DNA of 64,000 bases from assembly GCA_036309765.1 (NCBI GenBank), contig JAXJTE010000231.1, positions 19,982-83,981 of the forward strand, in the 5' to 3' direction. Position 1 is the first letter of the stretch, and the number at the start of each line of letters is the position of its first letter. The notes beneath the pieces are model-generated. The model had not been told where the DNA came from. It made no database searches and saw only the letters and a program-made list of their open reading frames with translations. The DNA comes from Caryophanon sp036309765 (GTDB lineage Bacteria; Bacillota; Bacilli; Bacillales_A; Planococcaceae). This document shows, piece after piece, positions 7,863 to 16,568 of this stretch. Position numbers and translations under genes: made by a program.

Positions 7863-8876
7863 TTAAATCATTTCATCAATTTCGCGCTTTTTCATACGCG
7901 CCATTAATGCATCCACTGCTTGCTTCGGTGGTGTTTCTTCAAACAATACGCTATACAATGCGCTTGAAATTGGCATCGCGACGTCGTACTGCGCTGCGAG
8001 CTGATGCGCCGCCTTTGCAGTACGAACACCTTCAACAACCATGCCCATTTGCTCTAAAATTTCATCGAGCTTATAGCCTTTACCAAGCAAATTGCCCGCA
8101 CGCCAGTTACGTGAATGCACACTCGTACATGTAACGATTAAGTCACCCATACCTGTTAACCCGGCAAACGTTAGCGGGTTCGCGCCCATTTTCACACCGA
8201 GGCGTGAAATTTCGGCTAAGCCGCGCGTGATGAGTGCAGCTTTTGCATTGTCGCCGTAGCCTAAGCCGTCAACCGCTCCTGCTGCAAGCGCGATAACATT
8301 TTTTAAAGCACCGCCAATTTCTGCTCCGATAACGTCCTCTAGTGTGTACACGCGGAAATAGCTGCTCATAAACGCATCTTGCACGCGCTCTGCTGCTCGC
8401 ATATTTTCACATGCAACGGTCACTGTCGTCGGATGCTGTAGCACAACTTCCTCTGCGTGACTCGGTCCAGATAGCACGACGATATCACTGCGAAGCGTAG
8501 ACGGGATTTCCTCTGCAAGCAGCTCCGAAATACGCTTTAATGAATCTGGTTCAATCCCCTTTGAAACGTGAACGAATAGCTTTTCCTCACGCATGAAAGG
8601 CACAAACTGCTGACAAACACTGCGTATTGCCTTCGTCGGTACTGCGACAACAACAATATCGCTTTCGTTGACTGCTTGCTGTAGCGATGCCGTTGCAACT
8701 AAGCTTGTCGGTAGCGTCGTGTCAGGTAAATACTTCGCGTTCGTATGCTGCGTATTCATTTCGTCCACTTGGTCTTGTCGATGCGACCAAATGCGAACGC
8801 GATGTCCATTTTCTGCTAAAACAATGGCAAGCGCTGTCCCCCATGAACCTGCGCCTAAAACGGAAATGTTCTCCAC
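7863..8876 (-). CDS. gpsA: Glycerol-3-phosphate dehydrogenase [NAD(P)+]
   Basis: Cytosolic enzyme that reduces dihydroxyacetone phosphate to sn-glycerol-3-phosphate for phospholipid synthesis. The 337-residue protein has the N-terminal Rossmann motif GAGSWGTALA at about 7-16 and the catalytic-lysine region GGALKNVIALAAG near 190. The GVRTAKAAHQLA segment in the C-terminal domain is typical. It is 12 nt downstream of der, the same pairing as in B. subtilis. Confidence 0.96.
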   Translation of the reverse strand: MENISVLGAGSWGTALAIVLAENGHRVRIWSHRQDQVDEMNTQHTNAKYLPDTTLPTSLVATASLQQAVNESDIVVVAVPTKAIRSVCQQFVPFMREEKLFVHVSKGIEPDSLKRISELLAEEIPSTLRSDIVVLSGPSHAEEVVLQHPTTVTVACENMRAAERVQDAFMSSYFRVYTLEDVIGAEIGGALKNVIALAAGAVDGLGYGDNAKAALITRGLAEISRLGVKMGANPLTFAGLTGMGDLIVTCTSVHSRNWRAGNLLGKGYKLDEILEQMGMVVEGVRTAKAAHQLAAQYDVAMPISSALYSVLFEETPPKQAVDALMARMKKREIDEMI

Positions 8877-8888
8877 ATCAATAACCCC

Positions 8889-10199
8889 CTATGCGCGTGC
8901 ACGAGTAATTAAACGAATTGGTGTCCCTTCAAAGTCAAACGTTTCACGAATACGGTTTTCTAAGAAGCGCTCGTATGAGAAGTGCATTAATTCTGGTTCG
9001 TTCACGAATACAACGAATGTCGGTGGTTGAATCGCTACTTGTGTTGCGTAGTAAATACGTAGACGGCGACCTTTGTCTGTCGGCGCTGGGTTACGTGCTA
9101 CTGAGTCTTCAATGACTTCATTTAAAATAGAAGATTGTACGCGCATTGCATGGTTTTCACTTACGCGCTGGATAATCGGTAAAATTTGGTGTACGCGTTT
9201 TTTCGTTTTCGCTGATACGAAAATGATTGGTGCGTAATCTAAAAATAAGAAGTGCTCACGAATTTGTTCCGTATAGAAGTTCATCGTCTTCTCGTCTTTT
9301 TCTACCGCGTCCCATTTGTTCACGACGATAATAACTGCTTTACCCGCTTCGTGCGCGTAACCAGCGATTTTTTTGTCTTGTTCTTGAATGCCTTCATCTG
9401 CATTTAGAACGACTAATACAACATCTGAGCGTTCAATGGCACGTAATGCACGCAGCACAGAATACTTCTCTGTCGTTTCGTACACTTTCCCTTTTTTACG
9501 CATACCCGCTGTATCAATAATCACGTATTCTTGACCGTCATATTCATACGGGCTATCGATTGCATCACGCGTCGTACCTGCTACTTCTGATACGATTACA
9601 CGCTCATGCCCTAAAAATGCGTTTACTAACGATGATTTCCCTACGTTTGGTCGACCGATTAATGAGAACTTGATCACATCGTCGCCATATGGATTTTCAT
9701 CTTCTTGTGGGAAATGTTTCGCACAATCATCAAGTAAATCCCCTAAGCCTAAACCATGTGAGCCCGAGATTGGGAACGGTTCGCCAAAGCCTAGTGCGTA
9801 GAAGTCATAAATCATGTTGCGCATATCTGGGTTGTCGACTTTGTTTACGGCAAGTACGACTGGTTTTTTCGTGCGGTATAGCATTTTTGCAACTTGCTCA
9901 TCTGCCATCGTTACGCCTTCACGACCATTTGTCATGAAAATAATTACGTCTGCCTCATCAATAGCGATTTCTGCTTGCTGACGAATTTGCTCCATAAATG
10001 GCGCGTCGCTAATTTCGATCCCGCCTGTGTCAATAATATTAAAATCATGCGTTAACCATTCAGCCGAACTATAAATACGGTCACGCGTTACGCCAGGAAT
10101 ATCCTCGACGATTGATACACGTTCACCAACAATACGGTTAAAAATTGTTGATTTCCCTACGTTCGGACGGCCAACGATTGCAATAACTGGTTTTGTCAT
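8889..10199 (-). CDS. der: Ribosome-assembly GTPase Der (EngA)
   Basis: Essential double-Era-like GTPase for 50S subunit maturation. The 436-residue product contains two tandem G domains, each with GRPNVGKS (about 9-16 and 181-188), DTAG/DTGG switch motifs and NKxD (NKVD, NKWD), then a C-terminal KH-like domain. Length equals the B. subtilis protein when the ATG at 10199 is used. GGAAGG lies upstream. It is in an operon with gpsA. Confidence 0.96.
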   Translation of the reverse strand: MTKPVIAIVGRPNVGKSTIFNRIVGERVSIVEDIPGVTRDRIYSSAEWLTHDFNIIDTGGIEISDAPFMEQIRQQAEIAIDEADVIIFMTNGREGVTMADEQVAKMLYRTKKPVVLAVNKVDNPDMRNMIYDFYALGFGEPFPISGSHGLGLGDLLDDCAKHFPQEDENPYGDDVIKFSLIGRPNVGKSSLVNAFLGHERVIVSEVAGTTRDAIDSPYEYDGQEYVIIDTAGMRKKGKVYETTEKYSVLRALRAIERSDVVLVVLNADEGIQEQDKKIAGYAHEAGKAVIIVVNKWDAVEKDEKTMNFYTEQIREHFLFLDYAPIIFVSAKTKKRVHQILPIIQRVSENHAMRVQSSILNEVIEDSVARNPAPTDKGRRLRIYYATQVAIQPPTFVVFVNEPELMHFSYERFLENRIRETFDFEGTPIRLITRARA

Positions 10200-10303
10200 T
10201 TCGTTTTCATCCTTCCAACTTTCAATCATGCTGTATAATAAGCCACTTTGTATTATACATCAAAGAGTTGATTATATCACACGAAATCATCGAATGTAAA
10301 AAA

Positions 10304-10332
10304 AGGTTTACCTTCTATGCGCTTGTGGGAAT
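10304..10332 (+). promoter_or_regulatory. Possible sigma-B-type promoter
   Basis: AGGTTTAC, 15 nt, GGGAAT resembles the general-stress sigma-B consensus (GTTTAA, about 12-15 nt, GGGTAT). It lies 35 nt upstream of a YflT-like stress gene, whose B. subtilis homologue is sigma-B dependent, which raises plausibility. Confidence 0.5.
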
Positions 10333-10367
10333 ACTCAACCATACATGTTAAAGGAGGAATCATACGC

Positions 10368-10806
10368 ATGAATCGAAACTGTACAAAATGTTGAAGAATA
10401 TAAAGCATTACTGAACCGCCTACGCGACGAAGGCTATCACGATGAGGACATCACGGTGTTAACGAAAGAAACGGACGCGTACGACTTATCAAACGCCGAT
10501 GTAGACGTTGAGCAATCGCACACAATTGGCGCACATTTTAAAGCAATTTTTAGCGGTGCAGAGCCGTCTGCTGAATCGTTACGCGAAATCGGCATTCCAG
10601 AGGCGGAGTTTGACGACTACTTAAATGTGCTTCATTACGGCGGCGCAATCGTGTACACGGGCGACAAAGCCGACTTAGAAGAACAGCACCGCGCAGCTCA
10701 TCCACAAGAGCGCGACGGATTACTTGGCACAGAAATTCAAAAACATGAAACCGAAGAAGCAAATGCACATATAGAGGACGCCGCACAATTTCGTCGCCGC
10801 GACTAA
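10368..10806 (+). pseudogene. YflT-like general stress protein, frameshifted
   Basis: Encodes a member of the heat-induced YflT/general stress 17M-type family. The ATG at 10368 has AGGAGG 10 nt upstream, but its frame hits TGA after eight codons. In the next frame the family sequence reads TVQNVEEYKALLNRLRDEGY and continues to 10806. Removing one A from the AAA at 10376-10378 would fuse them as MNRTVQNVEEY. Downstream the frame is intact and conserved (about 140 residues in total), ending in an acidic/His tail. Either the gene is broken very near its start or there is a one-base sequencing error. The first in-frame alternative start is a GTG at 10456 without a clear ribosome site. Confidence 0.7.
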
Positions 10807-10807
10807 T

Positions 10808-10848
10808 AAAAAAAAGCAGTAGCTCCGTTTATTGGGCTACTGCTTTTG
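10808..10848. terminator. Bidirectional terminator between convergent genes
   Basis: AAAAGCAGTAGC and GCTACTGCTTTT arms around a short loop, flanked by A and T runs on both sides. It serves the YflT-like gene and the convergent lipoprotein gene, whose stop codon is inside the stem. Confidence 0.8.
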
Positions 10849-11253
10849 AAGTTGTTCAATTAATTCGCGCAGTGCTGCTTCATCATGAATGTTGCGCACA
10901 TCGATGCCGTACGTGTCGTTTATTTGCTCGCGTGACAGCTCATACGCCTGCTCGCCCACTGTGTAATGCACCCAATCGACGTTTTGAATTAAGCTAAATA
11001 AATACGTGCCGTTTGTTAACATTTGTTCTTCGGTTAACTCATCGTAATGGAGCTGAACGCCATACGGTTCCATATCAGTATACAGCTCCATTTGGATAAA
11101 ATGTGCCGCTCCGTCCACTTGCTCGACGACCGCACGCACAGAGGATGCATCACCAATATACGTATTTTTATACGAAAATACACCTTGCTGCTCTTGCTCA
11201 CTACATGCGACGAGTAGTAGCAGCATCGCACCTAACAAAATCATTCGTTTCAT
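10837..11253 (-). CDS. Lipoprotein, probable DUF4825 family
   Basis: 138-residue predicted lipoprotein. The signal peptide ends in LLVACS, a lipobox. The mature part begins with YKNTYIGDASSV, which resembles the start of DUF4825 domains (YKnpYIGDnskV). Function unknown. The ATG at 11253 follows AGGTGAG; a longer frame to 11286 would place extra residues before the signal peptide. The TetR gene upstream ends 8 nt away, so both are probably cotranscribed. Confidence 0.6.
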   Translation of the reverse strand: MKRMILLGAMLLLLVACSEQEQQGVFSYKNTYIGDASSVRAVVEQVDGAAHFIQMELYTDMEPYGVQLHYDELTEEQMLTNGTYLFSLIQNVDWVHYTVGEQAYELSREQINDTYGIDVRNIHDEAALRELIEQLQKQ

Positions 11254-11261
11254 CTGCTCAC

Positions 11262-12122
11262 CTACTTTGTTTTCATATAATGCCACGTCACGTTGACAAA
11301 CTGCTGAACGCGCTGCTCAAGTTCCGTTTGTAAAAAGCTGCTTGGCAATGCTGGCAACAATGCACGCAGCACCGTAACACGTAACGTTTCGCGCGATAAT
11401 TCCTCTTGCACAGCTTGCAGTAGCTCTCGCTGTTCGGATGTTAATGCCTGCTCTAACAAATCTTCCACAAGCTGTAACAAATCTGCTTTCATGACGACTG
11501 GTCTTGTAATTGTTTGCTCCAGCACGCTTAAATAAGACGTATTAATAAAGCATGTCGTAATATTTGGCAGCAAAATCTCGACATATTTAAACATCGTCGA
11601 TACGAGTTCTTTTAATGTATAGGCACTATTTGTGACGCGCAGCACAAACAGCATATGGTGAGTCATGCCATGCACAAGCACCGCTGCCTCATATGTTTGA
11701 TCCTCATAAGAAAATGCGTATACCTCCTGCAAGCGCTCTTGAATCCAGCGTAACTCAATTAAACGGTGCTGCAACACTAAGTTTTTCAGCTCTGGCTCAT
11801 TGGAGTGCAGTAGCCCTTCAAATAAAACATGTAAATTACGTTTTTCGTTTGTATGAATTAATACGGATATTTGTTCAATTAGCAGCTCTTTATCCGTTGC
11901 GTCTTTGCCAACCTCTAATGCAAGTCGATATTCACGAGCCTCATAGCGCAGCAACTCGAGTACTGCCGCAATACATTCTGTTTTCGATGCAAAATAATTG
12001 TAAAACGTTCCCTTTGAAATGTTCGCCCGCTCAATAATTTCTTGAATCGATGTTTGCTGAACACCGCGTTCAATAAATAACGTGAACGCAACATCGGCGA
12101 CATGACGTTTTCGCTTGTTCAT
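11262..12122 (-). CDS. TetR/AcrR family transcriptional regulator
   Basis: 286 residues with an N-terminal helix-turn-helix typical of TetR repressors: TSIQEIIERANISKGTFYNYF at about 23-43. The C-terminal ligand domain is all-helical and longer than usual (family typically near 190-220 residues), with a leucine-rich extension after residue 190. The target and ligand cannot be read from the sequence; the lipoprotein gene just downstream and spo0M divergent from it are the neighbours. The start at 12122 follows GGGAGG at short spacing. Confidence 0.85.
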   Translation of the reverse strand: MNKRKRHVADVAFTLFIERGVQQTSIQEIIERANISKGTFYNYFASKTECIAAVLELLRYEAREYRLALEVGKDATDKELLIEQISVLIHTNEKRNLHVLFEGLLHSNEPELKNLVLQHRLIELRWIQERLQEVYAFSYEDQTYEAAVLVHGMTHHMLFVLRVTNSAYTLKELVSTMFKYVEILLPNITTCFINTSYLSVLEQTITRPVVMKADLLQLVEDLLEQALTSEQRELLQAVQEELSRETLRVTVLRALLPALPSSFLQTELEQRVQQFVNVTWHYMKTK

Positions 12123-12198
12123 AATGCCTCCCATTTGTACGATGTGTCCACTTCAGTATAAAGGAAATATGTCGTTTTTCAAATCGGCAACGTTTTAT

Positions 12199-12224
12199 TG
12201 AAACTATTTGCCCGAAATTGCGTA
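12199..12224 (+). promoter_or_regulatory. Sigma-W-type (ECF) promoter for spo0M
   Basis: TGAAAC, exactly 16 nt, CGTA: a full match to the B. subtilis sigma-W consensus. It ends 39 nt upstream of spo0M, a known sigma-W target in B. subtilis. A TATAAT-like stretch overlaps the CGTA but has no well-spaced -35 element. Confidence 0.75.
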
Positions 12225-12263
12225 TAATAAATTGTACATATTTATTTTAAAGGAGGCATTTTT

Positions 12264-13034
12264 ATGTCATTTTTCAAAAAAGCATTAGCAAGCTTCGGTG
12301 TCGGTGCTGCCAAAGTTGATACGATTTTAGATCGTTCAAACGTCCGCGTAGGCGATACAATTACAGGTCGCGTCGAAATTGTCGGTGGCGACGTCGCACA
12401 AACAATTGATGCGATTTCTTTAGTGCTATACACATCGTACACGAAAGAATTAAACGACACGAAATACGAAGAGGACGTTGTGTTAGAAAACTTGCGCATT
12501 AGCGAAGCATTCACAGTCGAAGCAGGCGAGAAAAAATCACTGCCGTTTTCATTTGAACTACCATACGAAACGCCAATTACGATGGGCAAAACGCGCGTCT
12601 GGGTACACACGGGGTTAGACATTGCAATGGCGATTGACCCGACTGACAAAGATTACATTTCCGTTGAGCCAACACCACTTACGACAGAAATTTTAAACGC
12701 GGTGCAAGCACTCGGCTTCCGTTTACGCGAAGTAGAATGCGAAGCAGCAGCACCAGTGTATCGCAACCGTTACCCGTTCGCACAAGAGTTTGAGTTCGTG
12801 CCAACGTCTGGGCAATTCCGCGGCAAGCTTGATGAATTTGAAGTGATGTTTTTATCACAATCTGCTCATTCAGCCGAGCTACTGCTACAAATCGACCGCA
12901 AAGTGCGCGGCTTAAGCAGCTTCTTTGCCGAGGCGCTTGATTTAGACGAGTCGTTCGTGCGCTTAACGATTACGACAGCAGACATTCCACAGCTACAACA
13001 AAAGCTGTCGCAAATTATTCAGCAGCACGTATAA
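12264..13034 (+). CDS. spo0M: Spo0M family protein
   Basis: 256-residue arrestin-fold protein. MSFFKKALASFGVGAAKVDT and the following RSNVRVGDTITGRVEIVGG are typical Spo0M N-terminal sequences. In B. subtilis Spo0M influences sporulation phosphorelay output and also cytokinesis; biochemical role is unsettled. It is notable here because spore-specific genes are missing from all of the compared loci. It is divergent from the TetR gene, with AGGAGG 7 nt upstream of its ATG. Confidence 0.9.
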   Translation: MSFFKKALASFGVGAAKVDTILDRSNVRVGDTITGRVEIVGGDVAQTIDAISLVLYTSYTKELNDTKYEEDVVLENLRISEAFTVEAGEKKSLPFSFELPYETPITMGKTRVWVHTGLDIAMAIDPTDKDYISVEPTPLTTEILNAVQALGFRLREVECEAAAPVYRNRYPFAQEFEFVPTSGQFRGKLDEFEVMFLSQSAHSAELLLQIDRKVRGLSSFFAEALDLDESFVRLTITTADIPQLQQKLSQIIQQHV

Positions 13035-13040
13035 AACGAC

Positions 13041-13088
13041 AAAAAGGGCTATGCAACACGTCAATGGACGCGTGCATAACCCTTTTTT
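13041..13088. terminator. Bidirectional terminator between spo0M and rpsA-like gene
   Basis: AAAAAGGGCTATGCA and TGCATAACCCTTTTTT arms with a further inner ACACGT/ACGCGT pairing. The genes converge here. Confidence 0.8.
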
Positions 13089-13090
13089 CA

Positions 13091-14260
13091 TTAATCTTGT
13101 TTAAATTTCTTTAACTGATCGCCGATGACGTCCGCAAATGAGAAGCCGCTATTTTCTTCTGGTAGCTCATATGACTCATCGACTTCCTTCGTTGACGATG
13201 CTTGCTGTGCAGGTGCTTCTTGTAGCTGCTTAATGCTCAGTGATAGACGGTTATTCCCTTCCTCACCACTTACTTCAAGCACTTTCACACGCACTTCTTC
13301 GCCTTCTGTTAACACTTCTTGCGGTGTGCCGATATGCTTATGTGAAATTTGTGAAATATGCACAAGCCCTTCGACACCTGGGAATACTTCAACGAACGCG
13401 CCAAATGGTACTAAGCGACGCACAACACCTGTTAATTCTGAATCAACTGGTGCTTTTTGCTCGATGTCTTCCCACGGACCAGGTTCTGTATCTTTAATCG
13501 ATAACGAAATGCGCTCATTCGCTGTATCAACCGATAATACTTTCACGCGCACTTGTTGTCCTTCTGATAACACATCCGTTACATCCGTTACATGCTGGTG
13601 CGACAGCTGTGAAATATGCACTAAGCCGTCGATGCCACCTAAGTCAACGAACGCACCAAACGCGGCAATACGCTGAACTGTACCATCTAGCTCGTCACCT
13701 ACTGCAATCGTTTCGATAATGTTTTGCTTTTTCGCTTTTTTCTCGTCCTCTACAACAGCACGATGCGATAAAATTAAGCGACCTTTTTCTTTGTCGAGTT
13801 CCACGATTTTAAATGACAGCATGCGCCCTTTGTAATCATCAAATTCCTCAACGAAATAATCTTCCACTAATGATGCTGGTACGAAGCCACGTACACCTAA
13901 ATCAACTACTAGGCCGCCTTTGACCACATCTTTTACTTCCGCATCAAACACTTCACCAGCCGCAAATTGTGCTTCTAGCTTATCCCAAGCGTTTAATGCA
14001 TCGACTTTGCGCTTTGAAAGCACGAAATTTTCTTCTTCTACCTTCGTAATGAGTAGCTTTAGCTCATCACCTACTGATACCGCGTCAGAAGCTTTTTCAA
14101 CGTGTAAGCTAGATAATTCACTAATTGGCACGATACCATCAAACGGCGCACCGTCAATTGTTACCGTTACCGATTTATCGTCTACTTGTGCGGCTACCGC
14201 GTTAACGATATCACCTTCTTTAAACTGTTGGCTTGCTCCTAAATTCATCTCTTCAGACAT
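13091..14260 (-). CDS. rpsA: Ribosomal protein S1 homologue
   Basis: 389-residue RNA-binding protein with four S1 domains starting at roughly 14, 100, 185 and 270. The last two carry the classic GAFVDLGGIDGLVHISQLS and GAFVEVFPGVEGLVHISQIS cores. B. subtilis YpfD has the same four-domain build and is shorter than the six-domain E. coli S1. The tail is glutamate-rich. The start is strong (AGGAGGG then ATG). cmk lies directly upstream as in many bacteria. Confidence 0.92.
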   Translation of the reverse strand: MSEEMNLGASQQFKEGDIVNAVAAQVDDKSVTVTIDGAPFDGIVPISELSSLHVEKASDAVSVGDELKLLITKVEEENFVLSKRKVDALNAWDKLEAQFAAGEVFDAEVKDVVKGGLVVDLGVRGFVPASLVEDYFVEEFDDYKGRMLSFKIVELDKEKGRLILSHRAVVEDEKKAKKQNIIETIAVGDELDGTVQRIAAFGAFVDLGGIDGLVHISQLSHQHVTDVTDVLSEGQQVRVKVLSVDTANERISLSIKDTEPGPWEDIEQKAPVDSELTGVVRRLVPFGAFVEVFPGVEGLVHISQISHKHIGTPQEVLTEGEEVRVKVLEVSGEEGNNRLSLSIKQLQEAPAQQASSTKEVDESYELPEENSGFSFADVIGDQLKKFKQD

Positions 14261-14342
14261 ATGTAACCCTCCTTCACATCTTCTATTCTATTGTATGCTA
14301 TCTTGTTAATAAAAACAAAAAATAAGTGAAAAAATCGTGAAT

Positions 14343-15017
14343 TTAGTTCATTTGCTCATTTGCAAGACCTAAAATCTCTGACGCCGCTTCGTCAATTGTG
14401 AGCGTCGTCGTATCTAAATAAATCGCATCGTCGGCTTGCACGAGTGGAGACACTTCTCGCTCGCTATCTAACTTGTCGCGCAGTGCGATATCTTCCATTA
14501 GCGATTCCATCGTTGATTCGATGCCGCGCTTTTCGTTATCAATGAATCGACGGCGTGCGCGTTCTTCTACCGTTGCAGACATGAACACTTTTAGCTCTGC
14601 TTGTGGCAATACGTGCGTCGCAATGTCGCGTCCGTCCATGACAACACCACCTGCTGCTGCGAGCTGTTGCTGTGCTGCGACCATTTGCTCACGAATCGCT
14701 CCGTGTGCCGCAACTTGTGATACGGAAGACGTAACGTCGTTTGTACGAATGACGTCCGATACGTTGTCACCATCTAAAAATACGAGCTGTCCGTTTGCTG
14801 ACGGCTGTAGCTCAATTGTTGATGCTTGTAATAGCTCAGCTAATGCTGCCTCATCTGCAAGCGATACGTTTTGCTGCAACGCTTTATACGTAATGGCGCG
14901 ATACATTGCACCTGTGTCAATGTATGTGAAGCCTAATTGTTCTGCGACGATTTTCGCAATCGTGCTTTTGCCAGCGCCTGCTGGTCCATCAATGGCAATT
15001 TGAATCGTTTTCTTCAT
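14343..15017 (-). CDS. cmk: Cytidylate kinase
   Basis: Phosphorylates CMP and dCMP with ATP in the cytosol. The 224-residue protein opens with IAIDGPAGAGKST (P-loop at about 10-18), followed by YIDTGAMYRAIT for CMP binding and VVMDGRDIATHVLPQA. Length and motifs are standard for bacterial CMP kinases. It precedes the S1 gene, the usual cmk-rpsA pair. Confidence 0.96.
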   Translation of the reverse strand: MKKTIQIAIDGPAGAGKSTIAKIVAEQLGFTYIDTGAMYRAITYKALQQNVSLADEAALAELLQASTIELQPSANGQLVFLDGDNVSDVIRTNDVTSSVSQVAAHGAIREQMVAAQQQLAAAGGVVMDGRDIATHVLPQAELKVFMSATVEERARRRFIDNEKRGIESTMESLMEDIALRDKLDSEREVSPLVQADDAIYLDTTTLTIDEAASEILGLANEQMN

Positions 15018-15061
15018 AGTTATTCAATCCTTTCTTACTCCCTTTAGTTTAGCATAAAGGC

Positions 15062-15096
15062 AAAAAAAAGCCTCGTTTGAGAACGAGACTTTTATC
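15062..15096 (-). terminator. Terminator downstream of ypfA
   Basis: Minus-strand hairpin AGTCTCGTT-CTCAA-AACGAGGCT followed by eight T, directly after the ypfA stop. Confidence 0.8.
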
Positions 15097-15097
15097 A

Positions 15098-15757
15098 TTA
15101 TATATTCATTTCTTTTTTACGCAATAAAATTTGTCGCTCGAAGCAAAAGCGCACGATGTATTGTTGATCGACGTCGAGTGGCTCAACGAATTGAACCGAT
15201 GCAATCTTCACACCTTCTCGCTCAAATATGCGAACAATTTTCGATTCGGTCATGACGTAATGAAGGTCGCCATTTGAAAATGGAAGTACGACCGTCGCTT
15301 CAACCGTCATATCCTCCTCTAGCTGCTCGTAGCCTTTTAAAATGACTGCGACACCACCCGCTGAAATGTCGTCGGTTGTCAGCTGATAAAATTTATCATC
15401 CACTTTCAATGCAACGTCAACGGCTGTTTGCACACGCACGAATTCGCGGCGCTGTAGCTTCATAATTTCTTCTGGCTCTGGCTGTTTTAGCGCAATCATC
15501 GGAATACCGACATTTTTTCGCCCAAGCACTTCTGAGACGAAAACGTACGATGACTCACCTTCAACAAGCGTCACTTTCATTTGCGTCCCATCAATTAAAA
15601 AAGCTGTTTTGCGCGTTAATACGTTAATGGGATAGTCAATATAAAAAGCGTGTTCTTCATTTTCTACAAGCTTGCAGCGATAACGCTCGTTGCGTTCATT
15701 CACAACGGGCTCTAATGTTAACTCGGTTCCAATTTTGAAATCCACATTCTTCCCCAC
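15098..15757 (-). CDS. motI: c-di-GMP-binding PilZ protein (YpfA/MotI-type)
   Basis: 219-residue protein with an N-terminal YcgR-like domain and a C-terminal PilZ domain. The c-di-GMP motifs are visible: RREFVR (RxxxR, about residue 103-108) and DISAGG (D/NxSxxG, about 130-135). In B. subtilis the homologue YpfA/MotI binds c-di-GMP and acts on the flagellar stator as a clutch. Its neighbours cmk and prsW match, but the sleB-ypeB genes that lie between ypfA and prsW in B. subtilis are absent; the gap is only 67 nt. Confidence 0.88.
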   Translation of the reverse strand: MGKNVDFKIGTELTLEPVVNERNERYRCKLVENEEHAFYIDYPINVLTRKTAFLIDGTQMKVTLVEGESSYVFVSEVLGRKNVGIPMIALKQPEPEEIMKLQRREFVRVQTAVDVALKVDDKFYQLTTDDISAGGVAVILKGYEQLEEDMTVEATVVLPFSNGDLHYVMTESKIVRIFEREGVKIASVQFVEPLDVDQQYIVRFCFERQILLRKKEMNI

Positions 15758-15824
15758 ACTTACGTTATAATTTGTTAATTTATTATGCCATAGTACGCTA
15801 TTTTTTTCTATAGCATAGTATAAA

Positions 15825-16502
15825 TTATAATTTATTTTGGTCGTACAAATGAATGATTAAATGCGCGTGTGCCATCTTTACTTTGCGTAGTGCAAACGTC
15901 CATAAAAACAGCATGAACGGAATCATGACATATAGCCACGCATCTTGTAACATCAAAATACTATTATACACGATATGTAACAGCATCGGCGCTAAGAAAG
16001 CGAGCCATAAATATTTTTTCGTGCGCTGCGTAAACTTCGACTTTCCTAAATAATAGCCCATCACGACGCCAAAAAGCGCATGACTCGATACAGGTAAGAG
16101 TGCGCGCATAAACGCTGTATCCACACCGTAAGATAATAAATATAAAACATTTTCCACCGTCGCAAAGCCAAGCGATATGCTCGCTCCGTACAAAATGCCA
16201 TCGTACGGATCATCAAACTCCACGTGATGATAAATAGCTATGTACAATAAAAACCACTTGAAAAATTCCTCCAGCACACTCGTAAATAAAACGTGCTGCA
16301 AAAACGGATTCGTAAACACGCCTTCTTCTGTTAACACATATTGAATAAACAAAATCGGGAACGTGATTGCTGCACCATAAACGAACGATTGAAGAAGCGT
16401 TTTACCCGGCTCCGTTTTCATCTCGTTGCGCAAATAAAAATAACTAAACAGTGCAAGCCCTGGTGCAATTGCGACTGTTAGCAATATAAACATGTTGTCC
16501 AT
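15825..16502 (-). CDS. prsW: PrsW family intramembrane metalloprotease
   Basis: 225-residue polytopic membrane protein with about seven helices. It has the family motifs: EEFFKW (EExxK/W) near residue 78, FATVEN near 118 and SSHALFG near 142. In B. subtilis PrsW makes the first cut in the anti-sigma factor RsiW and so releases sigma-W. A sigma-W-type promoter is present in this window in front of spo0M, consistent with a working pathway. rsiW and sigW are not in the window. Confidence 0.9.
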   Translation of the reverse strand: MDNMFILLTVAIAPGLALFSYFYLRNEMKTEPGKTLLQSFVYGAAITFPILFIQYVLTEEGVFTNPFLQHVLFTSVLEEFFKWFLLYIAIYHHVEFDDPYDGILYGASISLGFATVENVLYLLSYGVDTAFMRALLPVSSHALFGVVMGYYLGKSKFTQRTKKYLWLAFLAPMLLHIVYNSILMLQDAWLYVMIPFMLFLWTFALRKVKMAHAHLIIHLYDQNKL

Positions 16503-16568
16503 CGCCCCCTCTATTTTGCTATAATCATTATACCATGTGAACGAATACTACGTGTGAGGTGCTAGCAA

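Noticed and set aside
13125..13676. Long plus-strand open frame antisense to the S1 gene
   Set aside because: Serine/threonine-rich translation without a ribosome site; it mirrors the codon pattern of the conserved rpsA frame. Similar long antisense frames over cmk, pdp and the LysM gene were rejected for the same reason.
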